This document shows, in pieces, positions 34,932-44,010 of a DNA stretch of 64,000 nt (the stretch's first letter is position 1; every line of letters begins with the position of its first letter). The notes under the pieces are model-generated. The model saw only the letters and a list, made by a program, of their open reading frames with translations, did not search any database and was not told where the DNA came from. The stretch comes from JADLDB01 sp040755835 (GTDB lineage Bacteria; Myxococcota; Myxococcia; Myxococcales; Myxococcaceae), in assembly GCA_040755835.1 (NCBI GenBank), contig JBFMAB010000070.1:5699-69698 (forward strand), in the 5' to 3' direction. The position numbers were made by a program, and so were the translations under genes.

Positions 34932-35518
34932 GCGCGCCCCAGCTTCTTCAAGGTGTTCTGGCGACTGGTGACGGCCGGTGGGAAGCCCGGGGCGACGGCC
35001 AGCGTGGCGTCGAGCGCCGCGAGGCAGTCGTCGAGGCGGCCCAGGGCGTTGAGCGCGGCGGCCCGGTTGTAGAGCGCCGGGACGTGGCGCGGATCGATCT
35101 CCACCGCCCGGTCCAGCGCGGCCAGCGCGCCCTCCGCGTCGCCCGAGAGCAGGCGCGCCAGCCCGAGGTTGGTGTGCGCGGTCGGCAGCGTCGGCCCCCA
35201 CTGGACCGCCAGCTCCAGCTCGGCGAGCGCGCGCTCACCGGCGGCCCTGTCGCCCGCCTTCGCCCGCTCGAGCAGCGCAGCGCCGAGGTTGGCGCGGTAC
35301 TCGGCCAGCTCGGGCTCCTTCGCCACGGCGGTCTCGAAGAAGGCGATCGCCTGCTCGAGGTCCCCACCGCGCAGCGCCAGCGCGCCGCGCGCGAAGTGCC
35401 ACGCGCCGGTCCGCAGGGTCTCGGGCGCGCCGTCCAGCACCGTCACCGCGCCCAGCACGTCGCCCGCGGACTCCTTCGCGCGGGCCTGGTCGAGGAGGAC
35501 GTCGATCTCATTCGGCAT
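34928..35518 (-). CDS. Cytosolic TPR-repeat protein
   Basis: A 196-residue TPR protein from ATG 35518 (MPNEIDVLLDQARAKES). It has at least four helix pairs, e.g. AIAFFETAVAKEPELAEYRANLGAAL and ALAALDRAVEIDPRHVPALYNRAAAL. No signal peptide or membrane segment is seen. The stop overlaps the start of the TPR lipoprotein, and it starts 1 base before the phospholipase-D-like gene stop. The frame upstream to 35665 is a Ser/Arg-rich chance extension. Confidence 0.88.
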   Translation of the reverse strand: MPNEIDVLLDQARAKESAGDVLGAVTVLDGAPETLRTGAWHFARGALALRGGDLEQAIAFFETAVAKEPELAEYRANLGAALLERAKAGDRAAGERALAELELAVQWGPTLPTAHTNLGLARLLSGDAEGALAALDRAVEIDPRHVPALYNRAAALNALGRLDDCLAALDATLAVAPGFPPAVTSRQNTLKKLGRA

Positions 35519-35519
35519 G

Positions 35520-36917
35520 TCAGAAGGTCCACGCGAGCGTCGACAACGCCCACTGCTTGAGATTCGTGAAGAACGACTCCTTCTCCAGCTCGCCCATGGT
35601 GACGGGCTTCGCCTCGGACAAGCCTGACGCGAAGCGCTGCTCGAGCTGCCGGGCGGTGGACTCATCCTGGACGGCGATCGCGATCTCGGCGTCCTGGTTC
35701 TTCGAGCGGCCGTTGAGGTTGACCGAGCCGACGATGCTGAAGGCGCCGTCGAAGGTGGCCGTCTTCGCGTGCAGCGTGCCGCCCTGCTTCTCGTAGATCT
35801 TCACGCCGGCCTCGAGCAGGTCGTCGTAGAAGGCGCGCGCCGCGTCGCTGACGAAGCCCATGTCGTTCGACGCCCGGCTGTTCGTCAGCACCTTCACCTC
35901 GACGCCCCGCTTCGCCGCCGAGATGAGCGCCTCGCGCAGCTCGGCCGGCGGCAGGAAGTACGCGTTCTCGATGATGATCGACTTCTGCGCCGTCTGGATC
36001 GCCTTCAGGTACAGCCGGTGGGTGGTGCCGTCGAGCCCCTTCACCTCGGGGTTGTGCTGCACCACGCGCACCGCCGGGCCGCCGGGCGTCGGATCGAGCC
36101 GCGGGAAGAGCTTCGCCTTGTCGGCTTCCGACAGCGTGCCGCCCAGTTCGCTCCAGTTCCGCACGAAGGCCTTCATCGCATCGGCGACGGCGGGCCCTTC
36201 CAGCTTCACGTCGGCATCACGCCAGGCCTCGCTGCCCTCCTGACCGCGCGAGAAGACCTGCCGGCCCGAGCCGCCGAAGGCGTACTCGTTGGCGATGTTC
36301 ATGCCGCCCTGCACGGACGCCTTGCCGTCGACGATCAGGTGCTTCTCGTGCCAGCGATCGTTGATGTCCCAGACCTTCCACTTCTCGCCGTAGGCGCGGA
36401 CGTCGACGCCCGCCGCCTTCATCATCTCGAACATCTTCGGATCGGCGCGGCCCGAGCCCACCGCGTCGTAGATCACCCGGACCTCGACGCCCTCGCGCGC
36501 CTTCGCGGCCAACTTGTTCGCGAGCTCCCAGCCGGTTTCGTCGGAGTTGAAGATGAACGTCTGCAGGCAGATCGACTCCTTCGCCGAGTCGATCAGCCGG
36601 TTGCGCTCGGCGAACGAGCTCACCCCGTCGAACAGGAGGCTCACCTTGTTGCCCGGCACGGAGCGCGACTGCGTCGTCTGGTCGAGCGCCGCCTGGAAGC
36701 CGGCCGACGCGAAGGGCCCCGGAATCGGCGGCGGTGTGCCCACGGGCGCCAGGCTGGGCCGCGCGGCGCTGGTCACCGCGGGGCGATTGGCCGGACGCGC
36801 CTGCCAGCCCCGGCTGGCGGTGGGCGCTGTGGCCTCGCTCCTGGCCGGCGCCCTCGTCGCGTCGGTCCGCGTCGTGGCCTGGGCCTGCGACGCCCCGGCT
36901 CCACGGTTGATCTTCAT
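35520..36917 (-). CDS. Phospholipase D-like protein without membrane anchor
   Basis: A 465-residue protein with two HKD motifs: WHEKHLIVDGKAS with H190, K192 and D197, and LHAKTATFDGAFSIVGSVN near 381. Two HKD halves form the phosphatidyltransferase/hydrolase active site of cardiolipin synthases and related enzymes. Bacterial cardiolipin synthase usually has N-terminal membrane helices; here residues 1-80 are a disordered Ala/Thr/Pro-rich segment and no helices are visible. A cardiolipin-synthase-like or nuclease-like activity is possible. It belongs to the long operon, 57 bases after the GspE-like gene. Confidence 0.88.
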   Translation of the reverse strand: MKINRGAGASQAQATTRTDATRAPARSEATAPTASRGWQARPANRPAVTSAARPSLAPVGTPPPIPGPFASAGFQAALDQTTQSRSVPGNKVSLLFDGVSSFAERNRLIDSAKESICLQTFIFNSDETGWELANKLAAKAREGVEVRVIYDAVGSGRADPKMFEMMKAAGVDVRAYGEKWKVWDINDRWHEKHLIVDGKASVQGGMNIANEYAFGGSGRQVFSRGQEGSEAWRDADVKLEGPAVADAMKAFVRNWSELGGTLSEADKAKLFPRLDPTPGGPAVRVVQHNPEVKGLDGTTHRLYLKAIQTAQKSIIIENAYFLPPAELREALISAAKRGVEVKVLTNSRASNDMGFVSDAARAFYDDLLEAGVKIYEKQGGTLHAKTATFDGAFSIVGSVNLNGRSKNQDAEIAIAVQDESTARQLEQRFASGLSEAKPVTMGELEKESFFTNLKQWALSTLAWTF

Positions 36918-36974
36918 CGCGCGCTCCCTCTCGCTGGTGTCCGTGTCGCTCGTGTCACCAATGAAATCCGTGGA

Positions 36975-38798
36975 TCAGTGTGTCGACGTCATGCGCAGCA
37001 CCTCGTCGAACGCGGTGATGCCCATCGCCAGCTTGCGAACGGCGGCCTCGCGCAGCGTTCGCATGCCCTGGCCGCGGGCCGAGGCCACGAGCTGCTCTTC
37101 GGGCGCCTTGCGGGCGATCAGCTGCCGCAGCTCGGGCGTGGCGTCGAAGATCTCGAAGACCGCGGTGCGCCCGTAGAAGCCGGTGCCGCGGCACTTCACG
37201 CAGCCCGCGCCCTTCATGAACTGTGGGCCGCCGGGCAGCAACGGCAACGGCACGCCCAACGCGGCGATCTCCTCGGGCGACAGGGACACCGGCTGCGCGC
37301 AGCTCGAGCAGTTTTTCCGCAACAGGCGCTGGGCCATGACGCCGAGCAGGCTGGAAGACAGGAGAAATGGCGGCACCCCGAGATCGATGAGCCGCCCCAC
37401 CGCGCCCACCGCGTCGTTGGTGTGCAGGGTGGACAGCACCAGGTGGCCGGTGAGCGCCGACTGGATCGCGTTCTCCGCCGTCTCCGGGTCGCGGATCTCC
37501 CCCACCATGATGATGTCGGGGTCCTGCCGGAGGATGTGGCGGAGCGCGTTCGCGAAGTCGAGGCCGATCTTCTGCTGCACCTGAACCTGGTTGAAGCTCT
37601 CCCACACCATCTCGATCGGGTCCTCGATGGTGGTGACGTTGACGTCGGGGCCGGCCAGCGCCTTGAGCGCCGAGTACAGCGTCGTCGTCTTGCCGCTGCC
37701 CGTCGGGCCGGTGACGAGGATGAGCCCGTGGGGCTCGGCGATCCACGACTCGAAGACGTGCTTCTCGTCGGGGTCGAAGCCCAGCTGGGCGATGTCCACC
37801 ACCAGCGTCTCGGGATCGAAGATGCGCATCACCACCTTCTCGCCGAAGGCGGTGGGCAGCGTGGACACGCGGATCTCGATCTCCCGGCCCTCGCGCTCGA
37901 CCTTGATGCGGCCGTCCTGCGGCTTGCGCTTCTCGGAGATGTCGAGCCGGCTGATCGTCTTGATGCGCGCCACCACCGGCAGGTGCAGCTGCACCGGCAG
38001 CTGGTAGGCGGTGTGCAGCACGCCGTCGATGCGCAGCCGCACGGTGCACTTGTCGCGCTTCGACTCGATGTGGATGTCCGAGGCGCGGTTGTCGAAGGCG
38101 TAGCGCAGCAGGTGGTCGACCGCCTGGATCACCGGCCGGTCCGACGCGTCGAGTTCCCGCCCGGTGGACAGCGACACGAGCTGCTCGAAGTTGCCGATGC
38201 CCGCGCTGGAGTCCTGGTGCTCGCTCACCGCCGCGGCCAGCGTGCGCTTGAAGCCGTAGACGTCGGCGATCCCCTTCAGGATGTCCGACTTCGCCGACAT
38301 CACCGGGATGATGGGCGACGACGTCAGCCGGAAGAGGTGATCGAACAGCTCGTGGTCGAAGGGGTTTGCCACCGCGACCGTCAGCGGAGAGTTGGGCCCG
38401 CCCCCGCCCTCCAGCGCGAGGATGCAGTGCTTCTGCGCGAACGGCCGCGACACCGTGCGCGCCGCGAGGTTCATGTCCAGCTTGAGCGGGTCGATCTTCC
38501 GGTAGCCCAGGCCCGCGGCGCGCGCCGCGACCTCGCTGACCCGGTCCTGGTCGAGGTACTCGCCGGGGCGGCCCGCCAGCGGCACCTGGAACGCGGCGAC
38601 GATCTCGACGGGCGACGGCACGTAGTTGGGATCGCCCACCTGCTTGACGATGCGCGTCTTCGCCTGCAGCTCCTTCGCGGAAATGTCCTGCGCCTGGCTC
38701 TTCACCAGGAGCCGGGCGTGCACCAGCGCGTCGAGGAGCCAGGCGAGCGTGAAGTCCGACGCCCGGCGGCGCTCCGCCGGCACTACCGCCGTCGCCAT
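36975..38798 (-). CDS. GspE/PilB-type secretion ATPase
   Basis: A 607-residue assembly ATPase of the type II secretion / type IV pilus family. The N-terminal 170 residues look like an MshEN/GspE-N domain (YLDQDRVSEVAARAAGLGYR). Then come the N2 domain (DIHIESKRDKCTVRLRIDG), Walker A GPTGSGKTTT near 362, the Asp box TIEDPIEM, Walker B IIMVGEIRDPET and the His box HLVLSTLHTND. A zinc loop with CSSC and CVKC near 495-535 is as in GspE/PilB. The gene starts 16 bases inside the upstream protease gene. No gspF, D or C gene is nearby, so it may serve an unlinked machine. Confidence 0.93.
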   Translation of the reverse strand: MATAVVPAERRRASDFTLAWLLDALVHARLLVKSQAQDISAKELQAKTRIVKQVGDPNYVPSPVEIVAAFQVPLAGRPGEYLDQDRVSEVAARAAGLGYRKIDPLKLDMNLAARTVSRPFAQKHCILALEGGGGPNSPLTVAVANPFDHELFDHLFRLTSSPIIPVMSAKSDILKGIADVYGFKRTLAAAVSEHQDSSAGIGNFEQLVSLSTGRELDASDRPVIQAVDHLLRYAFDNRASDIHIESKRDKCTVRLRIDGVLHTAYQLPVQLHLPVVARIKTISRLDISEKRKPQDGRIKVEREGREIEIRVSTLPTAFGEKVVMRIFDPETLVVDIAQLGFDPDEKHVFESWIAEPHGLILVTGPTGSGKTTTLYSALKALAGPDVNVTTIEDPIEMVWESFNQVQVQQKIGLDFANALRHILRQDPDIIMVGEIRDPETAENAIQSALTGHLVLSTLHTNDAVGAVGRLIDLGVPPFLLSSSLLGVMAQRLLRKNCSSCAQPVSLSPEEIAALGVPLPLLPGGPQFMKGAGCVKCRGTGFYGRTAVFEIFDATPELRQLIARKAPEEQLVASARGQGMRTLREAAVRKLAMGITAFDEVLRMTSTH

Positions 38799-40525
38799 GA
38801 CAGCCTCCGGGGCCCAGGCAGCGCGAGCCAGGCGAGCACGATCAGCGGCAGCGCGCTCGTGGTGGAGGTGCAGCCGCAGCCGCCCGATCCCCCGCCGCCG
38901 CCCATGCCGCCGTCGACGACGGGGGAGATCGGCCTGCCCGCGTCAGGCCGGTTGCACAGCGTCGTGCAGCCCGCGTCCTCGACCGGCGCATAGCACTCGC
39001 CCTGGAAGCAGTACTCGCCGACGGGGCAGTCGTTGTCGATCTGACAGCCCGGCAGGCAGCCCTTGCCGCTGCTGGTGTCCGCGCAGCGCAGGCCCGACGG
39101 GCAGGTGCCGGGGCCGGTGCAGTCACGCAGGCAGAACAAGCCGCGGCCCGTCACGTTGCAGCTCGAGCCCGCCGGGCAGCTCGCGCAACCGCGCGAGCAC
39201 TGCCGCGAGCACTGACCGCCCAGCGACAGCTCGCACGTCTGCCCGGGCCCGCAGGTGTCGTCGGTGAGGCAGAGGTCGCCGATCTGGCCTGACGGGTTCT
39301 GCTTCGCGACGCACAGCCCGTCGCACACGCGGCAGTCGAAGTTCGTCGGGTCGGCGCAGTCCGAGTTCGCCTTGCACGCCGGCAAGCAGACGGCGCCGCC
39401 CGTCGAGATGGGGGCGCAGGCGTAGCCGGGGCGGCAGTCCGACAGGCCGACGCGGCACTGCTGGAGGCAGCGCAGGGTGCCGCCGCCGAAGTCGACGCAC
39501 GCGGAGCCCGCGGGGCACGCCGGCTGGCCGGGGGCGCAGTCCTGGGTGCAGTAGCCGTCCTCCCAGAAGACGGTGCCGCTCGTCTGCGTCGACGGCCGCA
39601 GGCACTGCGAGTTGGGCGCGCCGCAGCTCGGGTCCGTCGTGCAGGCGCGGCCCACCGCGGTGACGGCCGTCCCGGGCAGGAGGCACGCGCCGTTGAAGCT
39701 GGGCGAGAATGCGCTCGACGCCTGGCAGGTGGTCGGGAGATCGCAGCCGCCGCCCGTGTTGGCGGTGCAGCCCTTCGTGCAGATCGACGTGATGATGCCG
39801 GCGGTGACGGGCTGCTGGAGGCACTTGAGGCCCGCGCCGGTGCAGCCGCCGTCCGCGAGGCACGGCGCGGTGTAGTTGCCGGCCACCGGGTACCGGTTGC
39901 ACAAGGTGGAGATGTCGGTCGGCCCGAGCGCGCGGCGCACCTCGCCGGGTCGAATCGCCTCCACCATCACGTCGCCGTCCGGGTAGTTGCCGTTGTGGCC
40001 GAGGCCCAGACAGTGCCCCGCTTCGTGCATCATCACCGTCTGCACGTCGAGCGAGTTGGAGGGCGGCGGGTTGGAGGTGCTCCACGGGCCCGCGCCGTTG
40101 AAGTACACGTCGCAGGTGACGAGCGCGCCGCCCACGGCGATGGGGATCGCCACCGACGCCACGTAGAAGGGGCCGGGCCCGAGCACGCCTTCAAAGTCCG
40201 GATCGCCGGGCGTCATCAACCAGACGGGCGTCACCGAGAAGACGTCGTAGCGGTTCGGCGGATCCGGCACGACGCCCGACGTCATGCCGCGCGACTGCGC
40301 CTTGGGCGACGCGCACTGCAGGCCGTTCCACAGCCCCCACGCCGCATCGACCGCGTTGGCGACGGTGTTGATCGGCAGGCCCGCCGGCGCCGACTGCCGG
40401 TTGTCGACGTAGTACTCGAAGGGCTGCGCGGCGGTGTTGACCATGCGGAACGGCAGGTACTCCTGCGCCGCCGCGAGCGCGGGGAGCAGCACGGCGGTGA
40501 GCGCCAGCCGGCGGGCCGCCCTCAT
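38783..40525 (-). CDS. Matrixin-like metalloprotease with MYXO-CTERM sorting tail
   Basis: A 580-residue exported protein. A signal peptide (MRAARRLALTAVLLPALAAA) precedes a matrixin-type domain with the zinc site HEAGHCLGLGH at 167-177 and a downstream Met (DVMVEAI). Many Cys-rich repeats follow (CTKGCTANTGGG and similar) over residues 215-540. The C-terminus is GGSGGCGCTSTTS, then a hydrophobic stretch and a PRRLSWRRR end. This GGCGC, helix, Arg pattern is the MYXO-CTERM signal, which is proposed to be cut and anchored at the myxobacterial surface. It overlaps the GspE-like gene by 16 bases. Its own substrates are unknown. Confidence 0.88.
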   Translation of the reverse strand: MRAARRLALTAVLLPALAAAQEYLPFRMVNTAAQPFEYYVDNRQSAPAGLPINTVANAVDAAWGLWNGLQCASPKAQSRGMTSGVVPDPPNRYDVFSVTPVWLMTPGDPDFEGVLGPGPFYVASVAIPIAVGGALVTCDVYFNGAGPWSTSNPPPSNSLDVQTVMMHEAGHCLGLGHNGNYPDGDVMVEAIRPGEVRRALGPTDISTLCNRYPVAGNYTAPCLADGGCTGAGLKCLQQPVTAGIITSICTKGCTANTGGGCDLPTTCQASSAFSPSFNGACLLPGTAVTAVGRACTTDPSCGAPNSQCLRPSTQTSGTVFWEDGYCTQDCAPGQPACPAGSACVDFGGGTLRCLQQCRVGLSDCRPGYACAPISTGGAVCLPACKANSDCADPTNFDCRVCDGLCVAKQNPSGQIGDLCLTDDTCGPGQTCELSLGGQCSRQCSRGCASCPAGSSCNVTGRGLFCLRDCTGPGTCPSGLRCADTSSGKGCLPGCQIDNDCPVGEYCFQGECYAPVEDAGCTTLCNRPDAGRPISPVVDGGMGGGGGSGGCGCTSTTSALPLIVLAWLALPGPRRLSWRRR

Positions 40526-41022
40526 CGCCGCGTCTCCGTCGCGGCGGAGGCCTTCTTCAGCTCGGAGATCAACCGGCCCAGCGGCTCGCGGCGGTACTCG
40601 CCGGTGAAGAGGTCATGCACCAGCGCATCCGCGCCGAGCAGCGGCACCTTGCCTTCGCCGAGCGCGACCAGGTAGCAGCGATCCGGCGACTTCGGGCAGT
40701 GCAGGAAGACGAGCGCCGTCTCGCCCACGGCGAAGTCCGCGTCGCCCGGCACGCGCGCCTCGACGTTGCCGAGGCGGCCGCCGAGTTGCACCAGCGTGAC
40801 TTCCTTCGGGCCGCTGCCCTTGTAGTCCTCGCCGATCAGCAGCCGGGTGAACGTCTTCAGGTTCCGCTCGTTGCCCTGCGCCTCCGTCGTCCGGGACAGC
40901 ACCTGCACCAGCGCCACCCGATCAGACACCGCGAAGCGTTCGGCCAGGGTGTGCGCGCGGATCGTCGACGACAGCGCTACGGCGGGGAGCAGGGCGCACA
41001 CGAAGAGGGGCAGTCGCTTCAT
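40522..41022 (-). CDS. Small secreted protein, cotranslated with the metalloprotease
   Basis: A 166-residue protein with a signal peptide (MKRLPLFVCALLPAVALS). The mature part is a compact beta-rich domain with the segment SDRVALVQVLSRTTEA near its start, followed by VFLHCPKSPDRCYLVALGEGK. Two Cys residues could pair. The stop overlaps the protease start by 4 bases (ATGA), implying coupling. A chaperone, inhibitor or anchor for the protease is possible; no family is recognised. Confidence 0.72.
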   Translation of the reverse strand: MKRLPLFVCALLPAVALSSTIRAHTLAERFAVSDRVALVQVLSRTTEAQGNERNLKTFTRLLIGEDYKGSGPKEVTLVQLGGRLGNVEARVPGDADFAVGETALVFLHCPKSPDRCYLVALGEGKVPLLGADALVHDLFTGEYRREPLGRLISELKKASAATETRR

Positions 41023-41026
41023 GGGG

Positions 41027-41746
41027 TCAAGAGCCTACCCCGAGAAGCGCCTCGAGCGTGGCATCGAGGACGCTGTCGGCGGCGGGGGTGGTAGCCACGG
41101 CACACACCCGCCCGCCCAGCTCGGCCAGGGCCCGGGCGGTGGCCGGACCGGCGGCGACGAAGCGCAGCGCCGCGGCCCGGGCCTCCGGCAGGGCCTGGAG
41201 CAACGCATCCCCTTCCACCGGGGAGTGCACCACCACCACGTCCGGCGCGGCCACGCCTTCCAGCGACCACCCCGGCCTGCGGCGCCAGGCGCCCACCGTC
41301 GTGACGGCCGCGCCGGCGCTCCGCAGCCCCTCCACCCAGGCGGGCGGACCGGCCAGCTCGTGCAGCGCCAGCACCTCGTCCTCGCTCCCCAGGGCGTCGG
41401 CCCAGGCGTCCGGCCGCCCCCGCCCCACCAGCCGGCCCACGAAGCCGCTTCGCTCGGCGACCCGCGCGGTGTCCTCGTCGGGGCACAGCCAGCGGACGCG
41501 CTCCAGGGCGCGGCGGGTGCCGGCCGCGTGCACGCCGAAAAGCAGCGCCCGCACCGCCTGCGGCGCGTCCGGGGCCACCCACTGGAAGCGGCTCAGCTGC
41601 TCCGCGGCCGACGCCAGCGCGCGGCCGTCCTCGGGCTCGGCGGCGTCCAGCACCGGCACGAAGACGGGCGCCAGCCCCTCCTCCTCGAGGAGGAACGCCA
41701 GGGCCTCGAGCCGCGACCGAGGCCGCAGCAGCCAGACGGTCGGCAT
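41027..41746 (-). CDS. hemD: Uroporphyrinogen-III synthase
   Basis: A 239-residue protein from ATG 41746 (MPTVWLLRPRSRLEALAF), the usual HemD length. HemD cyclises hydroxymethylbilane to uroporphyrinogen III, the branch point of heme and siroheme. HemD is poorly conserved; the evidence is the N-terminal LLRP segment, the two-domain Rossmann-like pattern, WVAPDAPQAVRALLFG in place of the usual WLIFTSxNAV type segment, and FVAAGPATARALAELG near 200, a typical HemD motif. It lies 4 bases before the secreted-protein gene start. A plain hypothetical protein is the alternative. Confidence 0.82.
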   Translation of the reverse strand: MPTVWLLRPRSRLEALAFLLEEEGLAPVFVPVLDAAEPEDGRALASAAEQLSRFQWVAPDAPQAVRALLFGVHAAGTRRALERVRWLCPDEDTARVAERSGFVGRLVGRGRPDAWADALGSEDEVLALHELAGPPAWVEGLRSAGAAVTTVGAWRRRPGWSLEGVAAPDVVVVHSPVEGDALLQALPEARAAALRFVAAGPATARALAELGGRVCAVATTPAADSVLDATLEALLGVGS

Positions 41747-41757
41747 CGACGGGTGGC

Positions 41758-42135
41758 CTACAGCTTGTCGAGGATGAACGCGGCCAGCAGGTCCGCCTCG
41801 GGAGAGCCGCTCTTCCTCTTCCCTTCGCCCTTCGGCGGGTGGGCGGCGGGCGCCACCTCGGTGATGTAGCCCTCGGCCACCTCGTAGGCCGTCTCTCCGA
41901 CGATGCAGGAGTCGGCCATGTGCTCGGCGCCGAGGTCGGCCAGCTGGGCGATCGTCTTCACCCGCCCGAGCAGGCCGTGGCGGTCGTCGCCCGACACCAC
42001 CTTGTAGAAGTGGATGGCCGGCGTGACGGGGTGGCTCGAAGGGCCCTCGCGGACCACGAGCTTCCCGTCGGCCAGGTCCGCCTTGTCCGAGGTGGCCCAC
42101 TCTTCGAGGGTGTTCTGGGGGAGAAAGAGCTTCAC
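41758..42135 (-). CDS. Hypothetical protein, first gene of the operon
   Basis: A 125-residue protein beginning at GTG 42135 (VKLFLPQNTLEEWA), with GAGGTGG seven bases before. A frame upstream to 42213 is open, but the conserved-looking sequence starts here. It has a small alpha/beta domain and ends ADLLAAFILDKL after a Lys/Gly-rich linker. No family name is known to me; similar proteins occur in myxobacteria next to hemD, from memory only. It is the promoter-proximal gene of the minus-strand operon ending at 33795. Confidence 0.72.
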   Translation of the reverse strand: MKLFLPQNTLEEWATSDKADLADGKLVVREGPSSHPVTPAIHFYKVVSGDDRHGLLGRVKTIAQLADLGAEHMADSCIVGETAYEVAEGYITEVAPAAHPPKGEGKRKSGSPEADLLAAFILDKL

Positions 42136-42230
42136 CGGCGCCACCTCGTTTTTGCTGCCCTGCACGGCCAGCGTTCCGCTATTACAACCTGAACTGCCGA
42201 AAATCCAAACCACAAGGGGCCTGAAACCGC

Positions 42231-42557
42231 ATGTCCAAGGATACCGTCGCCGTCGCCGATTCGACCTTCAAGAGCGAAGTGCTGGACTCCGACGTCCCGG
42301 TGCTCGTGGACTTCTGGGCCACCTGGTGCGCCCCGTGCCGGGCGATCGCCCCCGCGCTGGAAGAGCTCGCCACCCAGTACAAGGGCAAGGTGAAGATCGC
42401 CAAGGTGGACGTGGACGAGAACCAGCAGGTCGCCCAGCAGTATGGCATTCGCTCGATCCCCACCCTGCTCCTCTTCAAGGGCGGCAAGGTCGTCGACCAG
42501 CTGGTCGGTGCGGTGCCCAAGGCGAAGCTCGAAGACAGCCTGAAGAAGGTGATCTAG
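42231..42557 (+). CDS. trxA: Thioredoxin
   Basis: A 108-residue thioredoxin, full length. It has the redox centre WCAPC (C33 and C36) and the cis-Pro loop GIRSIPTLLLF, and should reduce disulfides in the cytosol using thioredoxin reductase. The classic Gly of WCGPC is an Ala here, which can shift the redox potential. AAGGGG lies upstream of the ATG. It is divergent from the small hypothetical gene and stands 37 bases before mgtE on the same strand. Confidence 0.95.
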   Translation: MSKDTVAVADSTFKSEVLDSDVPVLVDFWATWCAPCRAIAPALEELATQYKGKVKIAKVDVDENQQVAQQYGIRSIPTLLLFKGGKVVDQLVGAVPKAKLEDSLKKVI

Positions 42558-42594
42558 CGCCCTCCGCGTCGTACGCGGTCGCGTCGGGGAAACC

Positions 42595-44010
42595 GTGCTC
42601 GGTCACCTGCTCAAGCCCGAGTACGAAGAGCTGATCCGCAAGAAGGACTGGGAGTCCCTGCGGATCGCCTTCGAGGACGTCGATCCCGCGGACATCGCGG
42701 AGGTCCTCGAGGATCTGCCCCCCGAGGACTCGGGCGTCATCTTCCGCATCCTGCCGCGCGACGTCGCGGGCGTGGCCTTCGAGTACCTGCCGCTCGATCA
42801 GCAGACGGAGATCGTCCAGACGCTCGGCAGCGAGCAGCTGGCGGCCGTGCTGAACGAGATGGCGCCGGACGACCGCACGCGCCTCTTCGAGGAGCTTCCG
42901 GCCGAGGTCACCAAGCGCGCGCTCGAGCAGCTCAAGCCCGAAGAACTCAAGGTGGCCCGGGCGCTGCTGGGCTACCCGGAGAACTCCGCCGGCCGGTGGA
43001 TGACGCCGGAGTACCTGGCGCTCAAGCCGACGATGACGGCGCGCGAGGCGCTCGACTTCGTGCGGACCAACGGCCGGGGGCGCGAGACGCTGAACATCCT
43101 CTACGTGGTGGACGACAAGGGCATCTTGCTGGCCGACGTGCGGCTCGCCGATCTGGTCATGGCCGACCCCGAGACGCCGGTCGGGGAAATCCCCAAGCGG
43201 AACCTCGTGTCGCTGCAAGCCACCGCCGGCCGCGAGGAGATCCTCGCGGTGTTCGAGAAGTACGACCGCGTCGCGCTCCCGGTGACGGACAGCCGCGGCG
43301 CGCTGGTGGGCATCATCACCGCGGACGACGTGCTCGACGTGGCCGAAGAAGAGGCCACCGAGGACATGCAGAAGATGGGCGGCACCGAGGCGCTCGACGC
43401 TCCGTACCTGGACGTCGGCGCCTTCGAAATGCTCAAGAAGCGCGGCGGTTGGCTGTCCGTGCTGCTCATCGGCGAAATGCTGACCACCACCGCCATGGGC
43501 TACTTCGAGCACGAAATCGAGCGCGCGGTGGTACTGGCGCTCTTCGTGCCGCTCATCATCTCGTCCGGCGGCAACTCGGGCAGCCAGGCGACGTCGCTCA
43601 TCATCCGCTCGCTGGCGCTGCGCGAGCTGGAGATGGGCGACTGGTGGCGCGTCCTCCTGCGGGAGCTTCGATCGGGGACGACCCTGGGCGCCCTGTTGGG
43701 CACCATCGGCTTCGCTCGCATCGCGCTCTGGGAAGGGCTCCATCACCTCGGCGTCATTCAGCAGACGTACGGCGAGCACTACGTCCTGGTGGGCCTCACC
43801 GTGGCGCTGAGCCTCGTGGGCGTGGTGCTGTTCGGCTCGGTCATCGGCTCGATGCTGCCGTTCATTCTCCGGCGCTTCGGCTTCGACCCGGCGACCGCGT
43901 CGGCGCCCTTCGTCGCGACGCTGGTCGACGTGACGGGCATCGTCATTTACTTCACCGTTGCGAGCCTGATTCTCAGCGGGACCTTGCTCGCGCCCGCAGC
44001 CGGGCGGTGA
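42595..44010 (+). CDS. mgtE: Magnesium transporter MgtE
   Basis: A 471-residue inner-membrane Mg2+ channel/transporter. The N domain (residues 1-130) is the helical superhelix (FEYLPLDQQTEIVQTL, FEELPAEVTKRALEQL). Two CBS domains follow (140-260), which sense Mg2+ and gate the pore. Five transmembrane helices start near 280, including LIISSGGNSGSQATSL, the conserved pore-region motif, and VDVTGIVIYFTVA at the end. The start is GTG 42595. The 3' end overlaps the convergent ribD gene by 38 bases. Confidence 0.95.
   Translation: MLGHLLKPEYEELIRKKDWESLRIAFEDVDPADIAEVLEDLPPEDSGVIFRILPRDVAGVAFEYLPLDQQTEIVQTLGSEQLAAVLNEMAPDDRTRLFEELPAEVTKRALEQLKPEELKVARALLGYPENSAGRWMTPEYLALKPTMTAREALDFVRTNGRGRETLNILYVVDDKGILLADVRLADLVMADPETPVGEIPKRNLVSLQATAGREEILAVFEKYDRVALPVTDSRGALVGIITADDVLDVAEEEATEDMQKMGGTEALDAPYLDVGAFEMLKKRGGWLSVLLIGEMLTTTAMGYFEHEIERAVVLALFVPLIISSGGNSGSQATSLIIRSLALRELEMGDWWRVLLRELRSGTTLGALLGTIGFARIALWEGLHHLGVIQQTYGEHYVLVGLTVALSLVGVVLFGSVIGSMLPFILRRFGFDPATASAPFVATLVDVTGIVIYFTVASLILSGTLLAPAAGR

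Noticed and set aside
35769..38993. A 1074-codon plus-strand frame opposite the PLD and GspE genes
   Set aside because: No motif or start; the minus-strand genes have HKD and Walker motifs.
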